Below are positions 8,216-17,116 of a stretch of DNA of 64,000 bases, piece after piece (the stretch's first letter is position 1; every line of letters begins with the position of its first letter). The notes under the pieces are model-generated. The model was not told the origin of the DNA and searched no databases. It saw only the letters and a list, made by a program, of their open reading frames with translations. The DNA is taken from positions 1 to 64,000 of the forward strand of contig NZ_JAQYWD010000014.1 in the NCBI RefSeq assembly GCF_030145145.1, given 5' to 3'. The position numbers and the translations under genes are program-made. The stretch comes from Desulfobacula sp. (GTDB lineage Bacteria; Desulfobacterota; Desulfobacteria; Desulfobacterales; Desulfobacteraceae).

Positions 8216-9124
8216 ATGTTTAAAAAAATATTATGTGCTACTGATACGTCTACTGCCTGTGATTTGGCAGTCAAAACTGCTTTTGAATTGTCGCATAAAT
8301 ATAGTTCTGAGCTCATCCTGCTTCGCGTTGATCCGGAGGTTTCAAGTGAAAGCTGCCGGTTTGTTCCGGATATGCCGGCATCAAACAAGACAAGTCCTGG
8401 GCCGGATTATCTTGCATGGGTCAAAAAAAAATGCATGAAAACGGGTGATGGGGACCTGGATATAAAATCGCCAGCACCCTTATACACGGTGCTGGAAGGG
8501 GAGCCTTCCGAAGAAATTCTTAAGGTCGCATCCGTAAACAACGTGGATTGCATTATCATGGGCGCCCATGGTCGGGAAAACGATCTTGCCGGGACAGACG
8601 TCAGGCGAACTGTGGGTAAGACCCTTCAAACGGTTGCACAAAAAGCCCGGTGCCCGGTATTGAGTATTGCAAGATCTTGTGAAACCAGCTTCTGGTATTT
8701 TAACCAGATTGTTTTTGGAACGGATTTTTCAACAGCGTCCATGTCTGCCTTTCAATACGCCTATAAACTGGCAGATTATATCGGGTGTAAACTGCATATC
8801 TTTCATGCCCTGGCGTTAGGTCCATCTCATACAAAAGCCATTCCCAGCCAACGACAGATTGAAGACCAAATAGATGAGGCAAAAGTCAGAATAGAAGAAC
8901 AATATGTTTCTCAAATGCACAATTTTGATAATTATACCATCGCTGTATGGGAAGGCCGTCCCTCGGTGGAGATATTAAAATTTGCCAGGGAAACATCCGG
9001 TGACCTTATTGTAATGGCCCATCACAGCAGGGCGTATACGTCTGATGCCATTGCTTTCGGTCATACCATCGAGCAGGTGGTGCTTCGATCCGCCTGCCCC
9101 GTGATCAGTGTGAACTGCCATTGA
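8216..9124 (+). CDS. Tandem universal stress protein
   Basis: A 302-residue protein made of two UspA-like domains (about 1-147 and 160-302). Domain 1 keeps an ATP-loop-like pattern (IIMGAHGREND, then DVRRTVG and CPVLSIA). Domain 2 has DLIVMAHHSRA and ends CPVISV but lacks the canonical GS of the ATP loop. USPs in this arrangement are usually cytoplasmic stress or energy-state proteins. It is 86 bp after the tmc-linked receiver gene in the same direction; a USP next to tmc and receiver genes also occurs in Desulfovibrio, so a functional link is plausible. The start has GAGG upstream. Confidence 0.88.
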   Translation: MFKKILCATDTSTACDLAVKTAFELSHKYSSELILLRVDPEVSSESCRFVPDMPASNKTSPGPDYLAWVKKKCMKTGDGDLDIKSPAPLYTVLEGEPSEEILKVASVNNVDCIIMGAHGRENDLAGTDVRRTVGKTLQTVAQKARCPVLSIARSCETSFWYFNQIVFGTDFSTASMSAFQYAYKLADYIGCKLHIFHALALGPSHTKAIPSQRQIEDQIDEAKVRIEEQYVSQMHNFDNYTIAVWEGRPSVEILKFARETSGDLIVMAHHSRAYTSDAIAFGHTIEQVVLRSACPVISVNCH

Positions 9125-9211
9125 TAGAGATGTCCTCCAGCTTTTGGCAGGAAGGATCTTTTATTCCCCATACCTGTTTTTTCAGATTTAAAAAATTAAC
9201 GCCATGCCATA

Positions 9212-9240
9212 TTGACAAAGATTAACTCTTAATTTATTTT
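9212..9240 (+). promoter_or_regulatory. Sigma-70-type promoter
   Basis: TTGACA at 9212-9217 is separated by 17 bases from TATTTT at 9235-9240. It lies 42 bp before the start of the acidic-protein gene at 9282. Confidence 0.6.
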
Positions 9241-9281
9241 CCATAATTTAAGGTATGAACTTTTGGTGTGAGGTGTGGCAG

Positions 9282-9653
9282 ATGACAAAAAGACTGACGA
9301 TACAGATGGCTGTTGATGAATTCGATTGCTATGATCTGTATAAAGAGATTATCGAATCATATGGCGAAGACCTGGAAGACCCCAGTCTTATCTCAGACCT
9401 CTATGATTTAATTGATGAGTATGATGAAGAATTTGACTTTTGGCCGGATTTGGAAGGGGATTTTTCAGAGAGTTTTGAAAGAAATCTAAAAGATGCCATC
9501 ACAACCCTTGTTGAGGAGAATGATGACCTGTCATTTGTTGATGCTGATTATTCAGGGGAGGGTGACATTCCTGATATATTTGATAAAGACTTTGATGATA
9601 CTGATGCAGATATGGATATTGGTCTTGATGACGAGGAGGACCTGGAATATTAA
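9282..9653 (+). CDS. Very acidic hypothetical protein
   Basis: A 123-residue protein of unknown function that I do not recognise. It is extremely rich in Asp and Glu, with runs such as DEYDEEFDFWPDLEGD and ending DIGLDDEEDLEY. No signal peptide, membrane span or known motif is visible. The N-terminal part (KRLTIQMAVDEFDCYDLYK) could fold as a helix pair. The ATG at 9282 preceded by GAGGTG is preferred to the ATG at 9255, whose AAGG is only two bases away. It has its own promoter and stands alone between the USP and hydrolase genes. Confidence 0.7.
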   Translation: MTKRLTIQMAVDEFDCYDLYKEIIESYGEDLEDPSLISDLYDLIDEYDEEFDFWPDLEGDFSESFERNLKDAITTLVEENDDLSFVDADYSGEGDIPDIFDKDFDDTDADMDIGLDDEEDLEY

Positions 9654-9727
9654 GGGTAATACCGCTTTTAATTTTATGATAAATCTTGTAAAAGCAGGTT
9701 CTAAATCAGCTCGACAATTCAGTTAAA

Positions 9728-9745
9728 AATGATATTCGTATCATT
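9728..9745. other. Hairpin with UUCG-type loop
   Basis: AATGATA, loop TTCG, TATCATT forms a perfect seven-pair stem with a stabilising tetraloop, 75 bp after the acidic-protein stop. The stem is AT-rich and no T-run follows directly, so termination is only a possibility. Confidence 0.35.
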
Positions 9746-9803
9746 CAGTTTGATTTTATATGATTTTAATGCGCTAATTTTAATGTACTAAAGTGAGGTT
9801 TTT

Positions 9804-10502
9804 GTGTTTGTTAAACAATTTAAATATTCCGCCGATAACCTGGGATATCTGGTATTTTCAACAAGTGAAGGGATTGCCATTGATGCCGGGGGCGTGGACG
9901 ATATGCTGGCATTTGCTGAGAAAAATGCACTTCACATCAAATATGTCATCAACACCCATTCTCATCATGATCATACCCAGGGGAATGCAGCCATCCTTGA
10001 GCGAACGAATGCTCAATTTATTGACTGTAAACAGATTCGATCCGATCAGACCCTGATGCTTGACAAGGAGAGCCTGGAAGTGTTTTGCACCCCCGGTCAT
10101 ACAGATGATTCCGTGACATTCAAGGGCGATGACTTTTTGATCACAGGGGATACCTTGTTCAATGGGACCGTCGGCAATTGTTTCACCGGTGATCTTCATG
10201 CTTTTTTTCTTTCCTTGAAACGCCTGATGTCGTTGTCGGGACATTTCAAGATTTATGGGGGGCATGATTATGTGATCGAATCCATGGAAATGGCAAAAAC
10301 CATTGAAAAAGAAAACCCGCATATAGAAGCATACCTTAAAAAATATACTCCCGGGTTAGTTGTCTCCACTTTGGCGGATGAATTAAGGGTAAATCCATAC
10401 ATCCGGTTTAATGCTCCGCCAATGATAAAAAATTTACAGAAGCGGAACATGCCTGTGGATACTGAGTTTGATAGATTTAATGGCATAATGGAAATCTATT
10501 GA
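9804..10502 (+). CDS. Metallo-beta-lactamase-fold hydrolase (glyoxalase II-like)
   Basis: A 232-residue protein with the metal-binding set of the metallo-beta-lactamase fold: HSHHDH near residue 52, the later His in CTPGHTDDS, the Asp in LITGDTLF and the His in YGGHDY. This matches the glyoxalase II (hydroxyacylglutathione hydrolase) group, but the substrate is not determined and these anaerobes may use other thioesters. It begins with GTG at 9804, with GAGG five bases upstream. It lies 144 bp before speD and may or may not share a transcript with it. Confidence 0.85.
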   Translation: MFVKQFKYSADNLGYLVFSTSEGIAIDAGGVDDMLAFAEKNALHIKYVINTHSHHDHTQGNAAILERTNAQFIDCKQIRSDQTLMLDKESLEVFCTPGHTDDSVTFKGDDFLITGDTLFNGTVGNCFTGDLHAFFLSLKRLMSLSGHFKIYGGHDYVIESMEMAKTIEKENPHIEAYLKKYTPGLVVSTLADELRVNPYIRFNAPPMIKNLQKRNMPVDTEFDRFNGIMEIY

Positions 10503-10549
10503 TTGTTATTTTTCCCTGGTTTGATGCCCTTGATCATTCAGTATTCACG

Positions 10550-10622
10550 CCTTATTATAAGGGGCAACGTACGTCGATATTTAGGGGGCCTGCTATTTCG
10601 CAGGACCATAACAGGTGGTTAT
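10550..10622 (+). promoter_or_regulatory. Three short hairpins in the speD leader
   Basis: Three perfect five-pair stems lie in the 144 bp before speD: CCTTA/TAAGG (10550-10562), CCTGC/GCAGG (10589-10604) and ATAAC/GTTAT (10608-10622). A direct repeat ATTCAGTATT flanks the set on both sides. This could be a structured leader controlling polyamine synthesis, but stems of this length can occur by chance. Confidence 0.3.
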
Positions 10623-10646
10623 TATTCAGTATTGGAGAGAGCATTA

Positions 10647-11483
10647 ATGCTTGATAAAAATATTAAGGTTTTCGATGATTCCCAGGCGGACGCTTGTTTT
10701 GCCCTGGGAAGACAATTGACCATTGAGTATTATGAATGCGGCGCAAATGTCCTTTTAGACGAGGGTGTGGTGGAAAAGATTTTGTTAAAAGCGGCTAAAG
10801 AAAGTGGTGCCACTATTATCAGTTCTTCGTTTCATAAATTTGATCCCCAGGGCGTCAGTGGTGTTGTCATTATAGCAGAGTCTCATTTTACCGTGCATGC
10901 ATGGCCGGAACATGATTATGCTGCAGTGGACATATTCACCTGCGGAGACAATATTGACCTGGAAATTGCCATCAATTCCATGAAAGCGTCTTTTAAATCT
11001 GAAAATGTGGTTGTGTCTTCTGATCAAAACAGGGGGATTATTGCCAAGCCGTTTGAGCAAAAGAAAATGGGTCAAATGGTTAACAATTCAAAAATCTATC
11101 CGATTTCCTGGAAAAAAGAGGTTGAACGGAAAAATCCCTGGGGCGTTTTAACCTCTGTGGACATTTATGAGAGTGACCCGCAGATTATCCGGGATGCGAA
11201 CAGCATTGAGCGGTTTGTATATGAACTGTGCGATCTTATCGATATGAAGCGATTTGGGGAGTGTCAGGTCGTCCATTTCGGAGAAGATGAAAAAGTAGCG
11301 GGGTTCAGCATGACCCAACTTATTGAAACCTCCTTGATTTCAGGTCATTTTGCCAATGCATCAAACAGGGTTTACCTGGATGTTTTTAGTTGCAAATATT
11401 ATGAACCCCGGGAAGTTGCAGAATTTGCCATGTCATTTTTTAAAGGCAGGCATTATAAAATGCAGATCGCTCTAAGACAATAA
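10647..11483 (+). CDS. speD: S-adenosylmethionine decarboxylase with a second, degenerate SpeD-like domain
   Basis: SpeD makes decarboxylated S-adenosylmethionine, the aminopropyl donor for spermidine. It is a pyruvoyl enzyme formed by self-cleavage before a serine. The N-terminal domain (about 1-130) has the bacterial cleavage signature, here IIAESHFTVHAWPE, with Ser as pyruvoyl precursor. The protein is 278 residues, about twice the usual bacterial size. The C-terminal half (about 165-278) looks like a second copy (VAGFSMTQLIETSLISGHF, then YLDVFSCKYY aligned with AVDIFTCG) but lacks the ESH signature. Start ATG at 10647 with GGAGAG upstream; an upstream in-frame extension to 10503 has no support. 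Next gene is speE. Confidence 0.88.
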   Translation: MLDKNIKVFDDSQADACFALGRQLTIEYYECGANVLLDEGVVEKILLKAAKESGATIISSSFHKFDPQGVSGVVIIAESHFTVHAWPEHDYAAVDIFTCGDNIDLEIAINSMKASFKSENVVVSSDQNRGIIAKPFEQKKMGQMVNNSKIYPISWKKEVERKNPWGVLTSVDIYESDPQIIRDANSIERFVYELCDLIDMKRFGECQVVHFGEDEKVAGFSMTQLIETSLISGHFANASNRVYLDVFSCKYYEPREVAEFAMSFFKGRHYKMQIALRQ

Positions 11484-11559
11484 TTCAATCCAATTGGAAT
11501 TGCCCTGAAAGTGAAGGTGCTTTTAATTCTTGGGTAGATGGGGTATATACTGTATTAAA

Positions 11560-12426
11560 ATGAAAAATTATAGCAAAATAAACGACGGCTGGTTTTCAGA
11601 AATATGTCCCATGTGGCCCGGGATATCATTATCCCTTGAGATCGAAGCAATCCTCTATAGTAAAAAAAGCCCCTATCAGCAGATTGACCTTTACCAGACC
11701 CGCAACCACGGGAAAATGCTTGTTTTGGATGGCATTATTCAATTGACGGAATCAGATGAATTCGCGTATCAGGAAATGCTGGCCCATGTTCCTTTGTTTG
11801 CCCATCCCCACCCGGAAACGGTTCTGGTCATTGGTGGCGGTGATGGGGGGGTTTTAAGGGAAGTGGGTCGCCATGACGGTGTGAAAATTATTGATTTTTG
11901 TGAAATTGATGAAGCCGTCATTGACGTGTCAAAAGAATTTTTGCCGGATATGGCCTGTGGGTTTGACGATCCCAGGGTTCGGGTTCATATTGGAGATGGC
12001 AATGCATATATCCATGGCCACAAAAATAAGTATGATGTAATTATCGTGGATTCCTCGGATCCCATCGGCCCGGGGGAGATTTTGTTTGAACAACCGTTTT
12101 ATGAAGGGTTAAAATCCGCTTTAAAACACAATGGGGTGATTGCCACCCAGGGCGAATCATTTTTTATGCACAAGGAGTGTGTCGCCAACCTGGTAAAAAT
12201 CACAAAAGAGTTGTTTGTGGTACAGGGATATTCATCTATTCTGGTACCCACGTATCCTGGCGGTCATATCGGTATCTGCCTGGGATCTTTAGGGCCGGAA
12301 GTAAAAAAACCGTGTCGCTCCCTGTCTGAATCGTTTCAACAGCAATTGAAATATTATACCCCCCAAATCCATGAAGCCTCTTTTGTTCTACCGTATTTTG
12401 CCAAAACCCTTTTTGACTCCATATAA
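11560..12426 (+). CDS. speE: Spermidine synthase
   Basis: SpeE transfers the aminopropyl group from decarboxylated S-adenosylmethionine to putrescine. The 288-residue protein has the family signatures GNMLVLDG-like GKMLVLDGIIQLTE, the nucleotide loop VIGGGDGGVLREV, the acidic CEIDEAVIDVSKEF, and the catalytic VDSSDPIGP. Its length is normal. The ATG at 11560 gives an N-terminus typical of the family (KINDGWFSE); the ribosome-binding site is weak. It follows speD by 76 bp and precedes a GNAT gene, making a polyamine operon. Confidence 0.95.
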   Translation: MKNYSKINDGWFSEICPMWPGISLSLEIEAILYSKKSPYQQIDLYQTRNHGKMLVLDGIIQLTESDEFAYQEMLAHVPLFAHPHPETVLVIGGGDGGVLREVGRHDGVKIIDFCEIDEAVIDVSKEFLPDMACGFDDPRVRVHIGDGNAYIHGHKNKYDVIIVDSSDPIGPGEILFEQPFYEGLKSALKHNGVIATQGESFFMHKECVANLVKITKELFVVQGYSSILVPTYPGGHIGICLGSLGPEVKKPCRSLSESFQQQLKYYTPQIHEASFVLPYFAKTLFDSI

Positions 12427-12446
12427 ATGAATAAAAGAGAGTCAAA
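12412..12446 (+). other. Hairpin across the speE stop and the next ribosome-binding site
   Basis: TTTGACTC (12412-12419) and GAGTCAAA (12439-12446) can pair, enclosing the speE stop codon and placing the purine-rich site of the GNAT gene in the right arm. It could couple or damp translation of the next gene. Evidence is pairing potential only. Confidence 0.3.
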
Positions 12447-12448
12447 TA

Positions 12449-12880
12449 ATGTCAGATGACCCTTTAGCGGAACTGATTATAACGCCCATTAAATCCGCTT
12501 CACAACAGGAATTGATGCGCCTTTACAAGGAGGCTGGATGGTGGGAGCCTTCCTATGAAAAACATCCTGAATTTTTAACCGGCATTGTGAAAGATTCAGC
12601 CCTTTTTGTGGGGGTTTTTTGGGGGGAAAGGCTCATTGGAATGGGGCGTGCCCTTTCCGATCTTGCAAGTGATGCTTATATTCAGGATGTTACGGTGTTA
12701 AAAGAATTCAGGGGCAAGGGGATTGGTAAGAAAATTATTCAAACGTTAATCAAAATTTTAAAGGAAAGCGGTGTTGACTGGATCGGCCTTGTTGCCCAGC
12801 CAGGAACCGCTTCCTTTTATACGAAACTTGGTTTTGAAGTTCTCAAAGGCCATGTTCCGTTTAAATATAAGGATAAATAA
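12449..12880 (+). CDS. GNAT family N-acetyltransferase
   Basis: A 143-residue GNAT protein. The acetyl-CoA loop is visible as VLKEFRGKGIGKKIIQTLI (the R-G-x-G-x-G/A pattern), preceded by the beta strand AYIQDVTV and followed by the C-terminal ASFYTKLGFEVL. The substrate cannot be read from the sequence. Position between speE and a DUF2156 gene raises polyamine acetylation as one option, but the same family acts on many amines. It begins 22 bp after speE and ends one base before the next start, so the genes are likely co-translated. Confidence 0.88.
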   Translation: MSDDPLAELIITPIKSASQQELMRLYKEAGWWEPSYEKHPEFLTGIVKDSALFVGVFWGERLIGMGRALSDLASDAYIQDVTVLKEFRGKGIGKKIIQTLIKILKESGVDWIGLVAQPGTASFYTKLGFEVLKGHVPFKYKDK

Positions 12881-12881
12881 A

Positions 12882-13820
12882 ATGGTTACGGCGGAAGCGG
12901 TGTTAGATATACCTCAGAAAAAAAGAATAAGATCTCAACAGTTGAATCGATTTGCGTTAAAAGACCGGCAACTGATTCAAGCCTATATTGAAACCTTCAC
13001 CCCCTTGTCCTGTGAGTATAATTTTTCAAATCTTTTTGCCTGGCAGGATGCGTATCACCTCACCTGGACCATTTACCAGGAACGACTTTTGATTTATGAT
13101 GGTATCTCTCAATGTGGATTCATGCCATTGGGTGAAGATTTATATCCCGAAGAACTGGTCATTTTGTCATTAAATTTAAAAAATTTGGGTCTGGCACCAA
13201 ATTTCTGTCTTGTCACATCTGACTATCTGGAAAAATTTCCTGAGATTGAAAATTATTATGTTGTTAAAGAAGAGCGGGATTATGCAGAATACATCTATGA
13301 TGTTGACAACCTGTGTGACCTAAACGGTGTAAAACTCCACAAAAAAAGAAATTTGATCTCACAGTTCAAGCGTGCCTTTCCTGATTTTGAAGTCCACCGG
13401 TTAACAGCAGCAAACAAAGATAAAGCGCTGGGGCTCGCCCAGCAATTGATGAACCGGCGCAAACGGCGGTCAAGAGATCTTGATCAGGAGTATTCTGCCC
13501 TAAAGACATCCTTTGACTATTTTGAGCAACTGGGTTTAGACGGGCTTGTCATAACACTGGGAACTCAAGTAATTGCTTTTTCTGTTTTCAGTTCATTGTC
13601 CCAATCAACCTATGATATTCAGTTTGAAAAATCGGATATGGATTTTAAAGGGGCGGCCCAGATGATCAACCATGAAACCGCACAATATCTGAGAAATAAG
13701 TGTGACTACCTGAACCGGGAGCAGGATCTGGGTATTAAGGGGCTTCGCCAGGCAAAACTTTCCTATGATCCTGTACATTTGATTACGCCTTACAGCCTCA
13801 CGCTTTCCCCTTTGAATTAA
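12882..13820 (+). CDS. DUF2156 / phosphatidylglycerol lysyltransferase C-terminal-like protein
   Basis: A 312-residue protein of the DUF2156 group, which has a double GNAT fold related to the MprF and FemX aminoacyl transferases. The N-terminal segment FTPLSCEYNFSNLFAWQDAY is typical of this group, as are the central GVKLHKKRNLISQFKRAFP and the C-terminal YLNREQDLGIKGLRQAKLSY. It has no membrane domain, unlike MprF. The donor and acceptor are unknown. The start follows AAGGA by eight bases and lies one base after the upstream GNAT stop. It is probably the last gene of the speD-speE operon. Confidence 0.82.
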   Translation: MVTAEAVLDIPQKKRIRSQQLNRFALKDRQLIQAYIETFTPLSCEYNFSNLFAWQDAYHLTWTIYQERLLIYDGISQCGFMPLGEDLYPEELVILSLNLKNLGLAPNFCLVTSDYLEKFPEIENYYVVKEERDYAEYIYDVDNLCDLNGVKLHKKRNLISQFKRAFPDFEVHRLTAANKDKALGLAQQLMNRRKRRSRDLDQEYSALKTSFDYFEQLGLDGLVITLGTQVIAFSVFSSLSQSTYDIQFEKSDMDFKGAAQMINHETAQYLRNKCDYLNREQDLGIKGLRQAKLSYDPVHLITPYSLTLSPLN

Positions 13821-13888
13821 CGCAAGTTTCGGGGGGGTACTTTAATCTGTTGACATCACGTTAAGAAGCGGCAGGATGGAGTCGGTTT

Positions 13889-16627
13889 ATGGGGTTTGCA
13901 AAATTAAAGTTTAGAAACAAGCTGCTCTTCGCCTTTTTGATAGGGTTTATTCCATTTATTTTAATGGGCAGCATCCTTGCGTACTACCAGGTTAAAAAAA
14001 CAATTCAAACCAGTATTGAAAATGAGCTTCAGAGTACAAACGATGCGTTAACCAACTTGATAAAAACATCTGCATCCGTGTCCATTAAAAACCGATTGCA
14101 TGCTATTGCTGAAAAAAATCTGGAGATTGCCTCGTATTACTATAATAAATATCAATCCGGACTTATAGGGCGGGCGGAAGCGATCCAAATAATCGAAGAA
14201 ATATTTTTACACCAGTCCGTGGGCATCAGTGGGTATATCTACTGTCTGAACAGTAAGGGCATCGTGACATTTCACCCCAATGACACCTTATTGAATACAG
14301 ACGTGTCCGAATTTGATTTTGTCAGGCAGCAAATGGAAATAAAAGATGGATACCTGGAATATGAGTGGAAAAATCCAGGTGAATCCCATGAACGGGCAAA
14401 AGCCCTTTATATGGTGTATTTTAAACCGCTTGATTGGATTATTTCCGTGTCTTCTTATCGAGACGAGTTCAACTATCTGGTGGATATGGATGATTTCAGG
14501 GACAGTATCCTTTCCTACAAATCAGGAAAAACAGGTTATGCTTATGTCCTGGATGAAGCCGGTACAATTTTGGTCCATCAGTATCTCCAGGGGCTAAACC
14601 TGTTTGCACAGTCAGACCAGCCCATTGAATTTTTAAAGCAAATACTTGAACAGAAAAATGGAACTATCAAATATTTCTGGAAAAACCCCCGTGAATCAAC
14701 ACCCCGGGAAAAGATCGTTTTGTTCAAACACTTACCGGAATACAAATGGATTGTTGCCTCTTCAAGCTATATAGCAGAGGTCTTTTTACCCCTGGACACT
14801 TTCAGAAATTTATTAATTGCCGGGTTGATGTTCGTCCTTTTATTCTGTGTCGGGATCACTTATTTTATCAGCAGATCCATAACAAAACCCCTTACATCGC
14901 TAATGGAAAAATTCGAAGAAGCAAAGCATGGTGATTTTTCCGTTCGTATGGGAGAAGGTTCCCCGGATGAGTTTGGCAGACTGGCCCAACACTTTAACGC
15001 GTTTATGGACCGGTTGAAACAAAACAATAAAAAGATTGCTGCTGAAATTCAAAAAAACAGGGACGTCCAGGCAGCACTTGTAGCAAAGGACCTGAAGCTT
15101 CGCAGCCTGTTTGATCATTCTTTTCAGCTCACAGGAATATTATCTCCTTCGGGGATCATTGAAGAGGTGAACCGGACCGGGCTTGAATTTGCCGGATGCA
15201 CAACTGAGGATGTCGTGCATCGGCCGTTGTGGCAAACACCTTGGTGGCAGCATGATTCAAAGACTCAACACCAGTTGAGAACATCCATTAAAAAGGCCGG
15301 CCGGGGTGAATTCGTGCGATATGAAACCACCAATATTTCAAAAGAAGGTCAAATCAGAAGTATTGATTTTTCAATAAAACCCATTTTTAATGCAGGGGGT
15401 GAGGTGGCATTTCTTCTTGTCGAAGGAAGGGATATCACCGCTTATAAACTGGCTGCCCGGGAAAGGAAAAATTTAGCCGTGCAATTGGAAAAATCCCAGA
15501 AAATGGAGGCCATTGGAACCTTATCCGGCGGAATTGCCCATGATTTTAATAATATTCTGTCAGGGATCCTTGGATATGCACAATTGGCAGAGCTGGACCT
15601 GGATGATCCCATAAAAGCCAGGGAAAATATTGCACAGATTATCAAAGGTACCAAAAGAGCCGCCAAGCTGACCCGGCAGATCCTGACCTTCAGCCGCCAG
15701 ACCGGATATGAAAAACACCCGTTCAGTCTGTGTCTCGTGGTAAAGGAAGCCCTTAAATTATTACGGTCATCAATTCCCACCACCATTGAGATCAGTGAAA
15801 ATATCGTTTCAACGGCAATGGTTCTGGCGGATCCTACCCAGATTCATCAGGTGATGATGAACCTTTGTACCAATGCTTACCATGCCATGGAAAAAACAGG
15901 CGGCATCCTGACCATAAGAGTTCGAGAACGTGAAATTCTAAATACTACAGATATTTTCAGTCATGTGATACCCCCTGGAAGATATCTTGAACTTGAGATC
16001 ATTGATACGGGTATCGGTATGGACGAAGAGACCCTGTCAAAAGCGTTTGACCCCTATTTTACAACCAAGGCGGCCGGAAAAGGGACCGGGTTAGGCCTGT
16101 CCCTGGTTCATGCCATTGTCAAGGCACACGGTGGGTATATCAAAGCCAGCAGCGCGGTGGGGCAGGGCACCTGTTTTTCAGTCTACCTGCCCGTGGTGGA
16201 TCAGGAGACCCATTTTAATCCCCGGGTAAAACAAGAAAAAAGATCGAAACATGGGGCTGAAAAAATCATGGTTGTAGATGATGAAAAAAATATTCGTTGG
16301 GTTATTCAGGCGTATTTAGCCCGCTATGGTTATTCGATATCCACCTTTGAAAATGGGGCTGAAGCCTTTGAAGCCTTTGAACGAGCCCCGGATCAATTTG
16401 ATCTGATTATTACGGATATGACCATGCCCCGGATGACGGGTGAAGAACTTGCTAAAAATGTGCTCCGTCTTCGTAAGGGCATGCCGGTCATCTTGTGCAC
16501 GGGTTACAGCGAAACTATTTCAGAGGCAAAAGCCCTTGAAATGGGGATCCGAAAATATGTTCAAAAACCGGTCTCCAATGAAGAACTGGTCATGCTGGTC
16601 CGGGAGATACTGGATCAACCGGTCTAA
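13889..16627 (+). CDS. Hybrid sensor histidine kinase, two Cache modules-HAMP-PAS-HisKA-HATPase-REC
   Basis: A 912-residue membrane sensor. Membrane spans at about 12-33 and 307-330 bracket a periplasmic sensor with two similar Cache-like modules (each ending WIISVSSY or WIVASSSY). HAMP follows at about 330-385, then PAS (about 400-525). HisKA has its phospho-His in GGIAHDFNN (about 551). HATPase shows MMNLCTNAYHAM, DTGIGMD and GKGTGLGLS. A C-terminal receiver (about 793-910) has VVDDE, acceptor Asp in IITDMTMPRMTG and Lys in YVQKPV. It stands alone on the plus strand; its stop overlaps the convergent CBS gene by a few bases. The ligand is unknown; Cache domains often bind small organic molecules. 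Confidence 0.92.
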   Translation: MGFAKLKFRNKLLFAFLIGFIPFILMGSILAYYQVKKTIQTSIENELQSTNDALTNLIKTSASVSIKNRLHAIAEKNLEIASYYYNKYQSGLIGRAEAIQIIEEIFLHQSVGISGYIYCLNSKGIVTFHPNDTLLNTDVSEFDFVRQQMEIKDGYLEYEWKNPGESHERAKALYMVYFKPLDWIISVSSYRDEFNYLVDMDDFRDSILSYKSGKTGYAYVLDEAGTILVHQYLQGLNLFAQSDQPIEFLKQILEQKNGTIKYFWKNPRESTPREKIVLFKHLPEYKWIVASSSYIAEVFLPLDTFRNLLIAGLMFVLLFCVGITYFISRSITKPLTSLMEKFEEAKHGDFSVRMGEGSPDEFGRLAQHFNAFMDRLKQNNKKIAAEIQKNRDVQAALVAKDLKLRSLFDHSFQLTGILSPSGIIEEVNRTGLEFAGCTTEDVVHRPLWQTPWWQHDSKTQHQLRTSIKKAGRGEFVRYETTNISKEGQIRSIDFSIKPIFNAGGEVAFLLVEGRDITAYKLAARERKNLAVQLEKSQKMEAIGTLSGGIAHDFNNILSGILGYAQLAELDLDDPIKARENIAQIIKGTKRAAKLTRQILTFSRQTGYEKHPFSLCLVVKEALKLLRSSIPTTIEISENIVSTAMVLADPTQIHQVMMNLCTNAYHAMEKTGGILTIRVREREILNTTDIFSHVIPPGRYLELEIIDTGIGMDEETLSKAFDPYFTTKAAGKGTGLGLSLVHAIVKAHGGYIKASSAVGQGTCFSVYLPVVDQETHFNPRVKQEKRSKHGAEKIMVVDDEKNIRWVIQAYLARYGYSISTFENGAEAFEAFERAPDQFDLIITDMTMPRMTGEELAKNVLRLRKGMPVILCTGYSETISEAKALEMGIRKYVQKPVSNEELVMLVREILDQPV

Positions 16628-17088
16628 TTTCCTTTATCCCGGGCAACTAAAAGTTTTAAAATATTTTCTTTTCCGATAATGCCCACAAGTTTATTATTCT
16701 CCACCACGGGAATGGTATGAAAATGCTTTTCAACCATCAGGCTTGCGATTTCGGAAATCGGCATATCCGGATGGGCAGACACGGGGTTTTTTACCATGGC
16801 CTGCCCCACGGTGGTGGCTGAAATCTTCTTGAGCTCCGCATTCAGTCTTTTAGATGATGACAAGGGGAAAATCCCGTCAAGAAGGACGAAAATGGGGGGT
16901 ATGGGGATGTCTTTTTGGGCAAAAATCAGGTCGCTCTGGCATAAAAGTCCCTGAAGGATTCCATTCTCATCAACTACGGGAACCCCATTGATATGATTGT
17001 TCAAAAGAAGTTCAACTGCTTTGGCAATCTCTGTGTCAGGGGAAATGGATATCACATTTTTTTCCATAATATCCTTGGCTGTTATCAT
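16624..17088 (-). CDS. Two-CBS-domain protein
   Basis: A 154-residue protein of two CBS domains (about 1-60 and 85-150), a module that usually binds adenine nucleotides. Domain 1 begins DIMEKNVISISPDTEIAKA and includes INGVPVVDENG; domain 2 shows MVKNPVSAHPDMPISEIA and FHTIPVVENNKLVGIIG. A 25-residue basic linker separates them. It starts with AAAGGAG seven bases upstream and follows a tandem USP gene by 28 bp on the same strand, suggesting a shared energy-sensing role. Its last bases overlap the end of the convergent kinase gene. Confidence 0.88.
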   Translation of the reverse strand: MITAKDIMEKNVISISPDTEIAKAVELLLNNHINGVPVVDENGILQGLLCQSDLIFAQKDIPIPPIFVLLDGIFPLSSSKRLNAELKKISATTVGQAMVKNPVSAHPDMPISEIASLMVEKHFHTIPVVENNKLVGIIGKENILKLLVARDKGN

Positions 17089-17116
17089 GGGATGTCTCCT
17101 TTAGTATCTGTGAATT

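Noticed and set aside
9728-9745. Hairpin considered as a firm terminator
   Set aside because: The stem is mostly A-T pairs and no T-run follows directly.
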